Positions 11,810-23,540 are shown, counted from the first letter of the stretch. The stretch: DNA of 64,000 nt from Chlamydomonas reinhardtii (GCF_000002595.2 NC_057005.1:1513923-1577922), one strand, 5' to 3'. Program-made: numbers and translations. The notes: generated from the sequence alone by a model not told the origin.

Positions 11810-13263
11810 GCAGGCGGCGGCGGCCGGTTGGCGGCACTTAGCGGCGATGGGAGGGCAATGCCATGGCCCGCAGCACCAGCCTCGCCCTCATGATGTGAAG
11901 AGGCGCGCGGGCTCTAGCCATTCTTGTCATTCTTTTGGGTTGTCGCGAGCGTGTGACACGGGGGTTGGAGGAGCGTTGGAGTGGACCCTGCGCGAGTGGT
12001 GTTGAAAGCTTAATGTGCAGCGGGATGCACTGGTGCATGCGAGCTTGCACCGTGCAAGTTTGGGACCTTGTAGTAGGGGATCGTGGGACTCATGCATGGA
12101 AGGGGCAGAAGCTTGGCGTCGCAATTGTGCGCCGGCTGCTGACTATAGAATAGACATACATGCACAACAGGTTTTAGAGGCAGGGCGCGACACAGCGAAG
12201 GCAATCATGAATGAGGACCGCCGTACGCGCACACGGAATGACATGAAGAAGCGTGTTTTGACAAGGTCTTACGTCAGCACTGACTGCGTGTGGGATCTCA
12301 CTGGAGTATCTCCTGTACGACAGGACGTCCTGGACGACGCCTCTTACGGTACATATTGAGCCTGTCATTTACGCTTGACGTGAAATGAAAGAAATTGTTT
12401 CTTACAGAATCTGGCACTGCGCAGACTTCGTGGCGTGATACAGTATTCACTGCTGACATAGCCTGACCCGACTGGTGCACGCATACCGATGCACGCTAGG
12501 ACGGACTTCATGTTCGCTTGTGTGTTGCGTTTTTTAAGCACGTCGATGACGGGGGATGCGTGGGGATGCGCCCCTGGCATGCGGATTGACAAGTTCTGGA
12601 CACACTCCGGCCATGTGCAGTTTTGCGCTAGAATCCGAATGTAATGGACGTCAACTCATCGAGGAGTCGATCTCTATCTTGCCACTTGGCAGCAAGGATA
12701 TGACCAGCGGTGCGTGCGTGCCGAATGCAATGCAATGCCCGCCGCTTCTCATTTCCGGCAAGGCTCGGTAGCGTAGCCAGCAGCTGCTCCTGTTGCTGTG
12801 CGTGCAGTTGAATGTCTGGCACACATTGTGACCTGCGCCAGCTGGATATGCGCTGGACCGCTGAACAGGCAGGCGGGCGCCCTCGACCGGGATGAACACG
12901 TTGCGGCGTTACTCGGCCGTCGGCGTTCCGACATCGAGTACGTAATAATCACTCTGCAGCCAGAGGTTTCTGCATGCAGTATATCGATCATTGATTTACC
13001 CATTTGCAAGAGACAGAGTTCAACTTGGCACAACGCGGAAGCGCCGGTACCGACGGACACGGGCAGGACACGAAGATGGGGCGTCGCCGTGAGGCTTGCG
13101 CCCTAGTTAAAGAGGCATGTAGCGACACACGGTAATATCTTCCAATCTGAGCTAGAATACAAAGAGTACCACGCTCGTAAGCGCTGATTCTACTACACTT
13201 TCTAAAATTTGGCTGTCGACACGCGATTCTTAGTTCGAGCCGCAGCTTCCAGCCTTGGCCAGG
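11810..13263. other. Spacer between the two P4H genes
   Basis: 1.45 kb with P4H-1 3' sequences and the P4H-2 promoter. No gene or repeat was recognised. A TGTAA at 12640-12644 is a possible P4H-1 poly(A) signal. Several short open frames here lack coding character. Confidence 0.5.
12640..12644 (+). terminator. Possible TGTAA poly(A) signal, P4H-1
   Basis: TGTAA is the usual green-algal poly(A) motif. It lies about 830 bases after the P4H-1 stop, nearly the same distance as the candidate for copy 2 (850 bases). Confidence 0.35.
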
Positions 13264-15353
13264 ATGCGTCTTCTATCAACGCTCCTCGTGGTATGCCTAG
13301 TATTGAAACTTGCAGCAGGTAAGCCTCGCTGTGGGTTGCCTAAGAGAATTGCCGGGAGCATTGGACTGTTGCGGTGCCACTAGTTCAACTTTCCCTTGAC
13401 AAACCTCATCTTGGTGCACGCTGCAGCTGCCAAGGATGCAAAGGGGTGGGGAGGACTCCCTGAACGGCTGCTTGACTCAGCCATGGTCATGGTAAGACTG
13501 ACTGGCATGTCGCGGAACGTTTCCAGTGTCCACGGCTTGACCTCGCTCCACAGCTCGCACGCCGTGCCTGTGCGCACAGATCCACCCGCAGCTTGTAGTC
13601 AGTTTGCTGTTGTCCTTAAGAAACTCCACCACGCCTGCTGCATCCACGATTCCCCTTCTGCGCTCACAATGCCCGCCTGCATCGCACCCCTTCCCCCACC
13701 CCACAGCACCACGAGGCTGACAAGCAGTTTGAGGAGGACGCCACACCCTGGGTGCAGCAGGTCGGCCTGCACCCCCGCGCCTACTACTTCCACAACTTTC
13801 TCACCAAGGCAGAGCGTGCGCACCTGGTCAGGGTTGCGGCGCCCAAGCTGAAGCGTTCGACAGTGGTTGGCGGCAAGGGCGAGGGTGTTGTCGACGACAT
13901 CCGCACTAGCTATGGCATGTTCATTCGCCGGTTGTCGGATCCCGTCGTCACCCGCATTGAGAAGCGTATCTCGTTGTGGACCCACCTGCCCGTCGAGCAT
14001 CAGGAGGACATTCAGGTGCAGAACGCGCGCGTTGAGGGCGGCGTCAAATCCACGGAATATGTCTGGCGCCGAATGCCAAGAGATTTTAGTCACGACCCAT
14101 ACGGCCAGCCTGGCTAAAGTCTTTGATGCCGGCATAACTTACCACAAGCTTTGTGGCGCTTGCAGATTCTGCGCTACGCGCACGGCCAGACCTACGGAGC
14201 CCACTACGACTCCGGGGCCTCGAGCGACCACGTGGGCCCAAAGTGGCGCCTGGCCACCTTCCTCATGTACCTGTCTGACGTGGAGGAGGGCGGCGAGACT
14301 GCTTTCCCGCACAACTCCGTCTGGGCGGACCCCTCAATTCCTGAGCAGGTTGGCGACAAGTTCTCTGACTGCGCCAAGGGCCATGTGGCTGCCAAGCCCA
14401 AGGCCGGCGATGCCGTGCTTTTCTACTCTTTCTACCCAAACAACACCATGGACCCTGCGTCCATGCACACCGGCTGCCCGGTGATCAAGGGCGTGAAGTG
14501 GGCTGCGCCCGTGTGGATGCACGACATTCCTTTCAGGTGGGCGGGCAGAGCGGTCCCTGTCTTGGTCCCTGTGGCTGAAGTAGAGAGCACATGGAGGGGG
14601 TTTATGAGCACGGTGCGGCCACTATGCAGAGGGCAAGTATGGGCTCCGGCACCGGTGGTGGGTAATGGTGAGGCCACGGCGGCGGTTGTGGCAGGAGCCG
14701 GCTTGAGCAAGCAAATGTGAGGAGGAGAGCTCATGCGGGACTTGGGTTACGTGAGTTATGTGAGGATAGCCGTTCTCTGCTGCTGTCGTGTTACAACCCG
14801 CAGGCCCGAGGAGATTAGCGGTATGACGCAGCACAACATGGACCGTGACCCTGACGCCGGCACCTGCACGGACCTACACGCTCGCTGCACCGAGTGGGCG
14901 GCCGCCGGCGAGTGCGAGAACAACAAGGCGTACATGTGCGGCGGCAGCAACAACCTGGGCGCGTGCCGCAAGTCGTGCAAAGTGTGCGAGTCGTGCCGCT
15001 CTGGGGATATGGAGTGCATCAATCGCAACCGCGTGCGCGGCGGCTACTGGAAGCTCGATAAGGTGAGGAGTGAACAGCAACGGGCTAGGGCTCTGATACG
15101 TACAAGCCGTGGACTAGGCGTAGAGAAAGCGGGGGAAATTGTGGTGAGGCCGTGGGGGCTGGTGCCAACTTGGTCCAGCGGAAGGGCTACGGCCTGATTT
15201 CGGGCGGCTGGTGTGCTAGTTGGTGACGACGTTGCTGGGCTGTCGACGCCTGTTCTGACACGTTTGGCATTCGCTGTGTGACTCTTTCAGGACGAGCTGG
15301 AGTGGCTGGGCGCTGGTGACCTGTGGAAGGCCGACATGTCGCCGGAGCTCTAA
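13264..15353 (+). CDS. Prolyl 4-hydroxylase with C-terminal ShK domain, copy 2
   Basis: Tandem paralogue of copy 1 with the same presumed role in hydroxylating secreted Hyp-rich proteins. Exons 13264-13318, 13427-13491, 13707-14015, 14166-14536, 14804-15062 and 15291-15353 give 373 residues. The signal peptide differs ([18 protein letters not shown]), but the mature protein is nearly collinear with copy 1: [15 protein letters not shown], the GAHYDS iron site, [13 protein letters not shown], an ShK domain (CTDLHARC to CRKSCKVC) and an identical C-terminal MSPEL. All copy 1 introns are shared in position and phase. Copy 2 has one extra phase-2 intron (14537-14803) between PFR and PEEIS, exactly at the catalytic/ShK domain junction. 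All catalytic residues are intact. Confidence 0.9.
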
Positions 15354-17043
15354 ATAGGCGGCAGGACAAGCCGCGTTAGCGCTCGCACCAGGAGCTAATA
15401 GCAAATTAGGCAGATGGGCGGACCGGCGTGTGTCGGGTCACATACAACCTGGGCCGCCAGTGGTGCTTATGTTCGGCGGGTCAAAGGTAACCTGGCGCAG
15501 GAAGCAGGCGCTCGTATCCGGCGGGCCTCGCGCTGCATGCAGCAAGCGTGGCTGGCTGGCCAGGTGCATGCAGCTGGGGAAACTGCTTGACACGCGACAA
15601 CCAACACTAGGTTCTATATTCAGTATTGCTTATTTTTGGCCTGCTGCGACGTAATTATGGCCCCCGGGATGCATGCTTCGCGCCCCGGGGGTGGAATACT
15701 GTGAGCGGTGTGGCGGTGTGCCATGTGTGAGTGAGCTCCGCTTGGGGTGCGCGCATATTGGGCGCGCAAGCGCGCCACTCGGCTGGCACAGTGCGCAACC
15801 AGCTATAAGAAAGAAGCCCATGTGGCATATGTTCTAGCCTGATGTATGTGATTGTCGCATTAACACAAGGGATGCTGCATCGGTTGGCATTCGTGCGGTT
15901 TTCGCCCGGTACGGGCAGACCGGGACTTGGGACGTTTTGCGGCCAAGCGGCTGAAAGGCTTTGCGAGGCGGTGTGATTCTGTCGAGATGGGATCCATGGC
16001 GGCCGGTCTGTCATGCTGGTCGATCTGGAGTCACTGAGGGTTTCGCCACGGTACCGGTATGACACGTGATTGATGATGAGGCTGAACGAAACACGCATTG
16101 GTTGGCTTCAGGCTGTTGTGGGCGACTGGGCGTGACCTGGCGGCAAGCACATCGCTTTGGACACGCTGCCTGGGTAGTGGACAGTCTAAGCATGCTGTGT
16201 GCTGTAATACTGCTGATCAGCTGATGTATGCCCCCGAAGGCCTGTGCTCCCCGTTATCACTTATCCAAAGACTGCAGCTATCCAGTTACCAGTACACAAG
16301 GCCCCGTGCTTCCGAGAATGATAGCCCTCCTCAGCACCGCCTTCTCTTGGCGGACTGCGTCGCAGCAGACTCGCTTCATGCATGCTGCATTCCCTTGACA
16401 AAATACTAAAAAAACACTACCGTACCCATACGTTTGACTAACACGCGACCATGCAACCACCAACGCACCTGAATTGGCCTCTGCTGAAACCCCTGGCCTG
16501 CACCGTGTTGACCAACCTGCCCGAGCTCAAACCATCCACGACACAGGCACGTCCCTGCAACGCCGTCTGTATGCACGAGTAACTGCTGCCTGCACTGTTC
16601 GCCACGACGCTGTCCCCGTGGCCAGATCCATCAAACGTTCCGTGCAGGCTCATGACATCACACTGCTACTTATGACCTGGCCCATGCGAACACTCTCAGG
16701 TATGATCCCAACAAATGCAGTTGACTGATAGCACGTCCGTTGCATTGTTCCTCCCGCCTCGGTACAGAGCGGACGCCCCAGTGACGCATAGTCATAATGC
16801 CGGCCGCCACGCACGAACCGCCCCAGATCTTTTAGCCAGGCCCACAACAATATTGTAGGGCATAGCTGCATGCACAACTGCTATGCTAGTGTCTCCAGCG
16901 CCATCCACGTCGCTCTCAAAACCGCCTTCAGCGTGCTGCACATATACCAGTCCTTCACATGCATTCAACCTACATTGTTCTAGAAAACCCAAGTGAGATA
17001 CAGGTGGTGCACCATGTCTCTGCATTTCGTAACTATCGTCCTT
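15354..17043. other. Convergent spacer, P4H-2 / MYND gene
   Basis: About 1.7 kb between converging 3' ends. It contains a GC-rich hairpin at 15661-15692 (arms cccccggg / ccccggggg) and a TGTAA at 16203-16207, 850 bases after the P4H-2 stop. No gene is seen. The AT-richer stretch at 16380-16440 shows no coding potential. Confidence 0.5.
16203..16207 (+). terminator. Possible TGTAA poly(A) signal, P4H-2
   Basis: Plus-strand TGTAA motif 850 bases downstream of the P4H-2 stop codon, in the convergent spacer. Confidence 0.35.
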
Positions 17044-20000
17044 TCATGTCGCGGCGGTTGCCTGGTCTGCAGCTGCCCTCGCCCGCGCCCCCGCTCCCGC
17101 TCCCGCCCCCGCTCCCGCTCCCGCTCCCGCTCCCGCTCCCGCTCCCGCTCCCGCTCCCGCTCCCGCTCCCGCTCCCGCTCCACCTCCCGCCCCCGCCCCT
17201 GCTGCAGCCGCCACCATCCCCACACACGACTTCTCATGCCCGCCCTCGGTCCAGTGCTGCACCTGGCACGCGACACCGCAGTACCGCACGCGCCTGCACC
17301 GCCCGCACGTCTCACCGCTGCCGGCCTCGATGAACGCACTGGGGGCGTTGAGGTCGCTGCAGTCCGGGTTGCCGCACAGCACCAGAGGGCACCCAGCCAG
17401 AGCCGCACTGGCACTGCTGCCGCTGCTGGCACTGCTGGCACTGCTGCCCGACATGCCGCTGCCGCCCATCCCGATGCCAGCCTCCCGCAGCTGCGCCTCC
17501 ACCTCCGCCGGTGACAGGAGCCAGTGCGCGCGGGCGCTCCGCGAGTCGGGCTCCTGCGCCAGCGCTCGCCCCAGCCGCACGGACGCAGCCATCACCTCTG
17601 CACCCGCGCGCTCATGCCGCGCCAAGAGCGCGCGCGGCCACGCCGCCTGCTCCTGGCCCAGGTAATCAATGCTGTCCAATGGCAGGTCGTCAATAGCTGT
17701 GACCGCATCTACCAGGAAGGCCAGGAGCGCGCGGCGGCCGCGCCGCTTCGCGGCCGCCAGCACGATGGATGAAAGCAGCTGGACCTTGGGCGACGGCCTC
17801 GCGTTGCGCCGGCCTCCCGTCGGCCGCGCAAACTGCATATGGATGGCAGAAAGCACCTCATGTGCAAAGTCGGGGTCCACGACTGCACCGGCTTGTAGCG
17901 CATCCAGGACGGCCTCCTCCAGCTCCCGGCCCTCGGGCACGGTCGACAGGCCTCCCCGCCCCAGCGCGGCAAACGTCTGTTTCAGCAGCTCAAAGCAGGG
18001 CTCCAGCATACCCGCCCACCCGCTCTCCATATCCCGTGTCGTGTCAGCGGCTGCCGCCGTGGCGGCCGCCGGAGCAGCGGGTCCAGGCGACGTGCTGGCG
18101 CCAGCCTTGGTGGTGTTGCTCGGCGAGGCGCCGGCGCCAGCGCTTTGATTCTTGGGCGCCGCGACCCTGCCTCCCGCAGCGCGTGTGGCTGCCCGGGTGA
18201 AGAGGCGCAGCACCACTGTTGCCACGATCATAAGGTTGCTGAGCTTCTGTGGCGCTGTCGCGGGATCGGCTCGTGACAGCAAAGTGCAGATGTAGGCCGC
18301 GCACTGCATCAGCGGCGACAGCCACTGATGCAGCGCGAACGAGGCAACCAGTGCCTGCTGCGCCGCCGCTGCCGAGCCAGCTGGGGGCACGCCACCTGCC
18401 GCCTTCAGGTCCGCAAATGTCAGCGGCGGACCCGCCTCGTCAAACCGCAGCGAGGCAGACCACGGAGACCGACTGGCGTCATCGCTTGCCGCACTGCTGG
18501 TGCTGCCGGCGGCACCGGAGCTGGCCTTGCGGCCGCTGCGGCCGCCGCTGCACCCCACGCCGCGCCCGCCCGTTTGCCCGTCGCCACGCCCTCCTGCAGC
18601 TCCTGCCATTGGCCGCTCTAGCTGCGGCGCTGACGCCGCGTCTTCCTGCGCACCGCACGCCTGTTCCAGCAGCGCCGCTAGGCGAATGCTGAGCGGCAAA
18701 CCACTGTCCACAATATCTGACTTGCGTTTCATCTCGCTCCTGCATGCGGCAGCCAGCGTTGCCACCAGGCCTACCGCTTCGCTGACGCGGCCGTAAGCCA
18801 GCACGGCGGGCCACGCGCGCGTGCCACCCAGCAAGGAGGGAGCAAGGGACGGGTTGCAGGCGCTTTCCGGCGCACTCCAGCTGGAGCCAGTGCTGCTGCT
18901 GCTGCCACCATCTTCACTGTCGCTGTCGCTTCCGTCCTCAGCGGCCGCCGTCCAGTCTGTTGGGTTCCGCAGTGCGCTCTCCAGAGCCCGCAGTAGCCCA
19001 GCATCCAGCGCGCAGCGCAAGCTGTAGCTGGGCCCTGCAGCCTCCTCCTGCTGCTGCTGCTGCTGCTGCAGCTGCTCAGCCGGACTGTCTGCTGCGGCTA
19101 CCGCATCTGATGCCACGCCCGGCCCCGAGGGCCCTGCCAGAACCAGTTGCACCCCCCCGACAAGGAACTCTATTGCTTCGGAAGCCGGACGCTGTCCCGT
19201 TTGCTGCAGGAGCAGCCGCCACAGCCCCGGCAGCCGCGCCGCCGCCTGCCGCGGCGGCAGGTCACGCTGCAGCATGTGCATCAGCACGTTCACGGCACAA
19301 TCCCATGCGCGGACAAGCGCCTTGCTGCGGATGCCGGCGGCGCAACGGGATCCAGGCAGGGCGGCTTGAACCAGGTCGTACACACGAGCCGGCGGGTACG
19401 GCTGCAACAGCCCCTGCTGCTGCCCTTGCTCCCACGCCCGCCCCTTCTGGTGCGCACGCACCGCCACCGTCCCCTGCAGCGCGCACGCCGCTGACTTGAG
19501 CACGCTCGCCGCGGCCTGCTGGGTGGCGCTGTTCGTGTACGGTGGATGCCGATCTTCCAACATCAGCAGCGGCCGCACCAGCAGCGGCCGCGGCAGCTGT
19601 CGAGCTGCGACGAGCTGCCCGCCGCCGGCGACATGCGCTAGAGCGGCGCCCCCATCCGCGGCGGCGGCGGATGCCGCGCTGGCAGCGGCGCCTGCCGGGG
19701 CCATGTCAACAGCTGCTCCAGACTGCGGTATGCCACCGCCAGGGAACGCCTGCGGCTGCGCTGTGTGCTCAAGCGCCATGCGCGCGCATCCCAAGGACCA
19801 TGCGAGCAGGAACTGCACACAAGGCCCCAGGTGCATGCGGCCGACCTGGCACAGCACGCACGAGCTGCTATCATGGGAGCGAGGGCCGCCGGTATCTGTG
19901 GCAGGCTTGCCAGCGCCGCCGCTGCCGGTACTTGTGCCAGCGGCGCCGCCGCCGGTACTTGTGCCGGTGCCGGTGCTGGTGGTGCTGGCGCCGGTGATGG

Positions 20001-21051
20001 TGCCGGTACCGGTGCCGGCTGCGTCACGCTGCCCGCGGAAGGATGCAATGCACACGGTTGCCTGCATCAGCCCGCATACCCCCACGACAACACGTGTCAC
20101 CCCTGACCATTCGGCATGTGCCAGTGCTGCAGGCCTGGCCTTGGGGACGCTGGGCGCCCGCATGGGGTCCGAGGCACCTGCCTCCGACGCCGGCGTCGCG
20201 ACTCCTGCAGCCCCAGCGGCGGCGGGGGCAGGCGCGGCCTCGGCCACCGGCACCACGGGAGCCTGATCAGACACCGGGCAGGCGGCGGCCAGGCGCAGGG
20301 TAGCCGCCGCGAGGTGCTCGAGCACGTGGGAGCGCACCAGCGCCCCGACAAACTCCTCGGCGAGTGGAGGTTGGGAGGCCTGGGGTTGGCTGCCTGGCTT
20401 GCGTTTGCCCTTGTTGGACCCCTTGTGGCTCAGGGCCTGCAGCGCCGTAGACTCCAATGCGGCGAGGTTGATCACTTTACCCAGCAGCCATATGATGGTC
20501 ATCACGCTCCGCACGTCGAACAGCTCAGCGCGCGGCGCCCCTTGCGTAGCTCCACCGCCGCTGCTGCTGCCCGCCCCACTGCTGCCACTGCCGCCGCTGG
20601 TGGATGAAGCTCTGCCGCTGGCGCCCTCCCCGGTGCCAGCTTTGGTCGTCTTCCCAACGCTGGCGAGAAAGCGGGCGTAGGTGCTGAGCAGGTCGGCCCG
20701 CACGAGGGCCCGGGCAAGTCGGCTGGTGATGGCGGAAGTGTTGGGCGAGTCGTCCACTACGGAACCGGTGCCCGCAAACACCGATGCGACATTTTCGCAT
20801 GGCAGGCCCTGTTCACTCAACGCGGCTAGCGCGTGCGCGCTCCACACGTGTGCAGCAAGAAGCGCACCGAGTACCGGCTCATCTGGCTGCTTCTTATCGT
20901 TGGCGGTGTTTAAAACAAGGCTCAGAACCTCATCACGACGGGCTGCACTGAGCTGATCTAGTGGATCAAGCTCGGAGAAGTACATAGCGAGCTCGGAAGC
21001 GGCAGCAGTGGAGGCAGCCCCGGGCGCTGCCGGTCGACGCTTGCGGGCCAT
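17044..21051 (-). CDS. Large intronless MYND-finger protein
   Basis: A single open frame of 1,335 codons with no intron, unlike every other sizeable gene here. Most of the protein is helical and Ala-rich with Gly/Ser/Thr/Gln low-complexity inserts, including a poly-Gln run (19047-19072). I recognise no domain in the first 1,200 or so residues. Near the C-terminus is a MYND-type zinc finger: CGNPDCSDLNAP, then CGRCRRVRYCGVACQ and HWTEGGHEKSC, giving the C/C/C/C/C/C/H/C ligand pattern. MYND fingers bind short proline-containing peptides in partner proteins. The tail is a (Gly-Ala)n run encoded by a hexanucleotide repeat. Large MYND-tailed proteins are common in volvocine algae and mostly uncharacterised. 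The ATG at 21051 begins MARKRRP. Confidence 0.85.
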   Translation of the reverse strand: MARKRRPAAPGAASTAAASELAMYFSELDPLDQLSAARRDEVLSLVLNTANDKKQPDEPVLGALLAAHVWSAHALAALSEQGLPCENVASVFAGTGSVVDDSPNTSAITSRLARALVRADLLSTYARFLASVGKTTKAGTGEGASGRASSTSGGSGSSGAGSSSGGGATQGAPRAELFDVRSVMTIIWLLGKVINLAALESTALQALSHKGSNKGKRKPGSQPQASQPPLAEEFVGALVRSHVLEHLAAATLRLAAACPVSDQAPVVPVAEAAPAPAAAGAAGVATPASEAGASDPMRAPSVPKARPAALAHAEWSGVTRVVVGVCGLMQATVCIASFRGQRDAAGTGTGTITGASTTSTGTGTSTGGGAAGTSTGSGGAGKPATDTGGPRSHDSSSCVLCQVGRMHLGPCVQFLLAWSLGCARMALEHTAQPQAFPGGGIPQSGAAVDMAPAGAAASAASAAAADGGAALAHVAGGGQLVAARQLPRPLLVRPLLMLEDRHPPYTNSATQQAAASVLKSAACALQGTVAVRAHQKGRAWEQGQQQGLLQPYPPARVYDLVQAALPGSRCAAGIRSKALVRAWDCAVNVLMHMLQRDLPPRQAAARLPGLWRLLLQQTGQRPASEAIEFLVGGVQLVLAGPSGPGVASDAVAAADSPAEQLQQQQQQQEEAAGPSYSLRCALDAGLLRALESALRNPTDWTAAAEDGSDSDSEDGGSSSSTGSSWSAPESACNPSLAPSLLGGTRAWPAVLAYGRVSEAVGLVATLAAACRSEMKRKSDIVDSGLPLSIRLAALLEQACGAQEDAASAPQLERPMAGAAGGRGDGQTGGRGVGCSGGRSGRKASSGAAGSTSSAASDDASRSPWSASLRFDEAGPPLTFADLKAAGGVPPAGSAAAAQQALVASFALHQWLSPLMQCAAYICTLLSRADPATAPQKLSNLMIVATVVLRLFTRAATRAAGGRVAAPKNQSAGAGASPSNTTKAGASTSPGPAAPAAATAAAADTTRDMESGWAGMLEPCFELLKQTFAALGRGGLSTVPEGRELEEAVLDALQAGAVVDPDFAHEVLSAIHMQFARPTGGRRNARPSPKVQLLSSIVLAAAKRRGRRALLAFLVDAVTAIDDLPLDSIDYLGQEQAAWPRALLARHERAGAEVMAASVRLGRALAQEPDSRSARAHWLLSPAEVEAQLREAGIGMGGSGMSGSSASSASSGSSASAALAGCPLVLCGNPDCSDLNAPSAFIEAGSGETCGRCRRVRYCGVACQVQHWTEGGHEKSCVGMVAAAAGAGAGGGAGAGAGAGAGAGAGAGAGAGAGAGAGAGAGARARAAADQATAAT
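17091..17182 (-). repeat. GGGAGC hexanucleotide tandem repeat
   Basis: About fifteen units of gctccc (plus strand) encode the Gly-Ala dipeptide tail just before the MYND protein stop codon. It is likely length-polymorphic, and changes by whole units keep the frame. Confidence 0.85.
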
Positions 21052-21852
21052 GGCTCTCTAGGGCGTATAAGTGACACTGTTGGGCAATACCAATACGTGT
21101 GCAACAGCGCGCGACTATGGTCGCTTACCGATGGGACACACAGCGACACGCCCGGCCCGACTCGAACCCCCCCGCACCGCCAACTCGTGTACACACACAC
21201 AGCGTACGCTCCTCCTGCGCCCCCCCCCCGTGCAGGTTGCAACGTTGCACTTGCAAGCATGGGCGCACGATGACACGCCCTTGCTTGCCATAGCTCCCAG
21301 CCATAGTTCCCAGCCATCATTTCCAGCCATCCTCCTTGCCGTTAACACTGGTCGTCCAACCTACCTCGCTGCCCTCGCCGTATGCACACACTTGCACGGC
21401 ACGGCACTGCTATCTAGCACGAATTCACATGCAGAATGCCCCGGGAAAGCAGCCCAAGACCTTGCCGCCAAATTACTTGCTAGTCGACCTAGGGCCATGG
21501 GTGGGCATTGGCGGTCCCCATTACTCAAGTCGTACGTACCGGTATTGCCCTATATCCCGGCATGTCCACCAGTATCAGACATCATACATGCACGCCCACG
21601 CCCAGCGGTCGTTCCGAGCCATTTCCCACGACAAGCAACCCGTACGCCCATCCCTTTCGCGGCCTCACGCAAGTTCCTTTGCAAGAATCAATCGCCGGGG
21701 CCGCTGCAGCGAGCGTGCGTAACCCTCCGACTCCGCCTGCTCCACCTGCAGTCGGCCGGTTGCGATGTGCGGTAGTTGCGGGCTGGTAGCAGCAAGCCCC
21801 GTGTACCATTCCAGACCCACCCCGGTAGTTAATATGCAGAAACATTAAAGCA
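21052..21852. other. Spacer between GNAT 3' end and MYND gene 5' end
   Basis: 0.8 kb containing the MYND gene promoter and the GNAT gene 3' UTR. It includes short tandem ccatagttcccag units at 21288-21325. No gene is seen. Confidence 0.5.
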
Positions 21853-23540
21853 TCAGCTCAGCTGTGCGCCTCTCACCTCGAACCCCATTGCCTCACAGTA
21901 CAGCTTCACGGCGGGCTGGTTGTCTGCCACCACATGTACGTACAGCCACTGCACACCTGCAGCAGCACGCGGGGGGTGAGGCGTTGAACAGCAGCCGGAC
22001 ACGCCGGCGGCAGAGGACACACCAGGGGCAGGGCCGCATGCACGCATATGCAGGCTTGTTAGTTGCCAGGGGGTAAGGTCAAGGAGCTGCAGCACAAGGC
22101 GTTCGGACCCAACGGAGGCACGATGTAGCGCTGTTAGTAAACGCTTGCATGACCGCGCAAGCCCGCATGTAAACACAGACGTGCTACGCCCACCTTTGCT
22201 GCGCGCCTCCTCCTCCGCAACGCGCAGCAGCGCCCGCGCCAGGCCCATCCGCCGCGCCGCCGGCGCCACACACACGTTGCTTAGGTAGGCTCTCCGGTGG
22301 CGCGGGTCTTCCTACATAACAGTTCAGGCATCGAAGACACACATGCAAAGTGTTCCTTGTCCATGCCTGCACTTGAGCTTTGACGCACATTCCTGTCCAG
22401 TGCGCGCGCCGCCTCTCGCGCATGTCCTCAATTACATCCGCAATGCCCAGCCAACCAACGGACCCCTTACAAGGTAGGCCGTGTAGCATGTACCCCTTCT
22501 CCGGATGCGAGATCTGCCTTGGCCCCGGCCTAGGGCTTGGCATGGGATCCCTCGCATCCACAGCCCCACGGGCGGCGCACACACCTTCGGCTGCCTGCCA
22601 ATCAGCTCCTCCGACGGCAACGTGTGCCCCACGTTCAGATCCAACGACCCCACCACCAGCTGACGGCTGACACCCGCTGCCGGATCCGCAGGAAGCTGCG
22701 CCGACGCGTCCAGCCCCGCCCGCAGCGCCGCCAGCAGCTCCTGCCGATCTGGGTCGCCGCCGCTACTGCCACTGACGCTGGCGGCGCTACTGCCGGGCCC
22801 GGGCAGCGCCACCAGGTCGTCCGCCACACACGCCACGAAGCAGCTCACGTCCAGGTCCTTGTAGGCTTCATCGCGGCCTGTGCGTGGTGATGGTATGGCA
22901 GTTCGCGGCAGAGTACCAATGCCTTTTTACCCCTCGCTGCCGCAAACCGCCGACGGCCGCAGCTGCATCAACCAGGCAGCAGCCCCGCACCTTCCACTTT
23001 CTTGGTGACGGTCTCCCACTCCGTATCCGCTTTCATGCGCCGGTGTGACTGCGGCGACGTATGCCGTACAAGAGCGGTGTTGAGCCAGGTCCTGGCCTCC
23101 TGGGCCAGAAAGACCTCCCCTGGTCCTCACGCCATCACACTGCTTCACACTGCTTCACCATCGCGGCCATGTGCCCTCTTCCAGCTTGCTGTATCCTAGC
23201 TATGGGAGGAATCGGCGAGGCTGCCAAACATGTCTTGATACAAGAGACGCCATAGGCGACAGGGGCCTGTCCTTACCCGAGCCGCGAACTCGCTCCGGCC
23301 CTCTGGGTAGGTGTAGAAGCTGATGGCGCGCAGGTAGGCAGCTGCGCGCAGCTCCGCGGCGGTGGACGCTTTCCGGACGTTTACATCCACCAGTCGTGGG
23401 GGTCCGCTGGATGACGAGACCGCGGGCGCGGACGCCGAGGCGGGGGCTACGGGGCGGGCGCGTATGCGCCGGCCCCACACCGACAAGCGCCGGCGCTGGC
23501 TGCATGCACAGCGCTGCACGTGAGCGCTGCGCGCTAGCAT
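21853..23540 (-). CDS. GNAT-family N-acetyltransferase, probably plastid
   Basis: Acetyl-CoA-dependent acetyltransferase of the plant plastid GNAT type; related plastid enzymes acetylate protein N-termini and lysines. Exons 23540-23277, 23048-22991, 22877-22585, 22311-22194 and 21956-21853 close in frame to 278 residues. Residues 1-48 are rich in Arg, Ser and Ala, suggesting a transit peptide. Conserved parts in order are AAYLRAISFYTYPEGR, HRRMKADTEWE, VVGSLDLNVGHTLP, RAYLSNVCVAPAARRMGLAR (the R-x2-G-x-A/G acetyl-CoA loop, residues RRMGLA) and LYVHVVADNQPAVKLY with CEAMGFE. The interval between residues 125 and 190 carries an acidic, Gly/Ser-rich insert. It is head-to-head with the RPA34-like gene. 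Substrate is unknown. Confidence 0.85.

Noticed and set aside
17330-20680. Long plus-strand open frames opposite the MYND gene
   Set aside because: They are antisense shadows of a GC-rich coding strand, Pro/Ala/Arg-rich and without domains.
21150-21200. tRNA B-box-like ggttcgagtc on the minus strand
   Set aside because: No matching A-box, D-arm or acceptor stem can be drawn around it, and the flank is a G-run, so it is not a tRNA.
22400-22480. Possible extra exon in the GNAT gene (GSVGWLGIADVIEDMRE)
   Set aside because: The family alignment runs directly from GRQPK to the RAYLSNVCV exon, and phases close without it.
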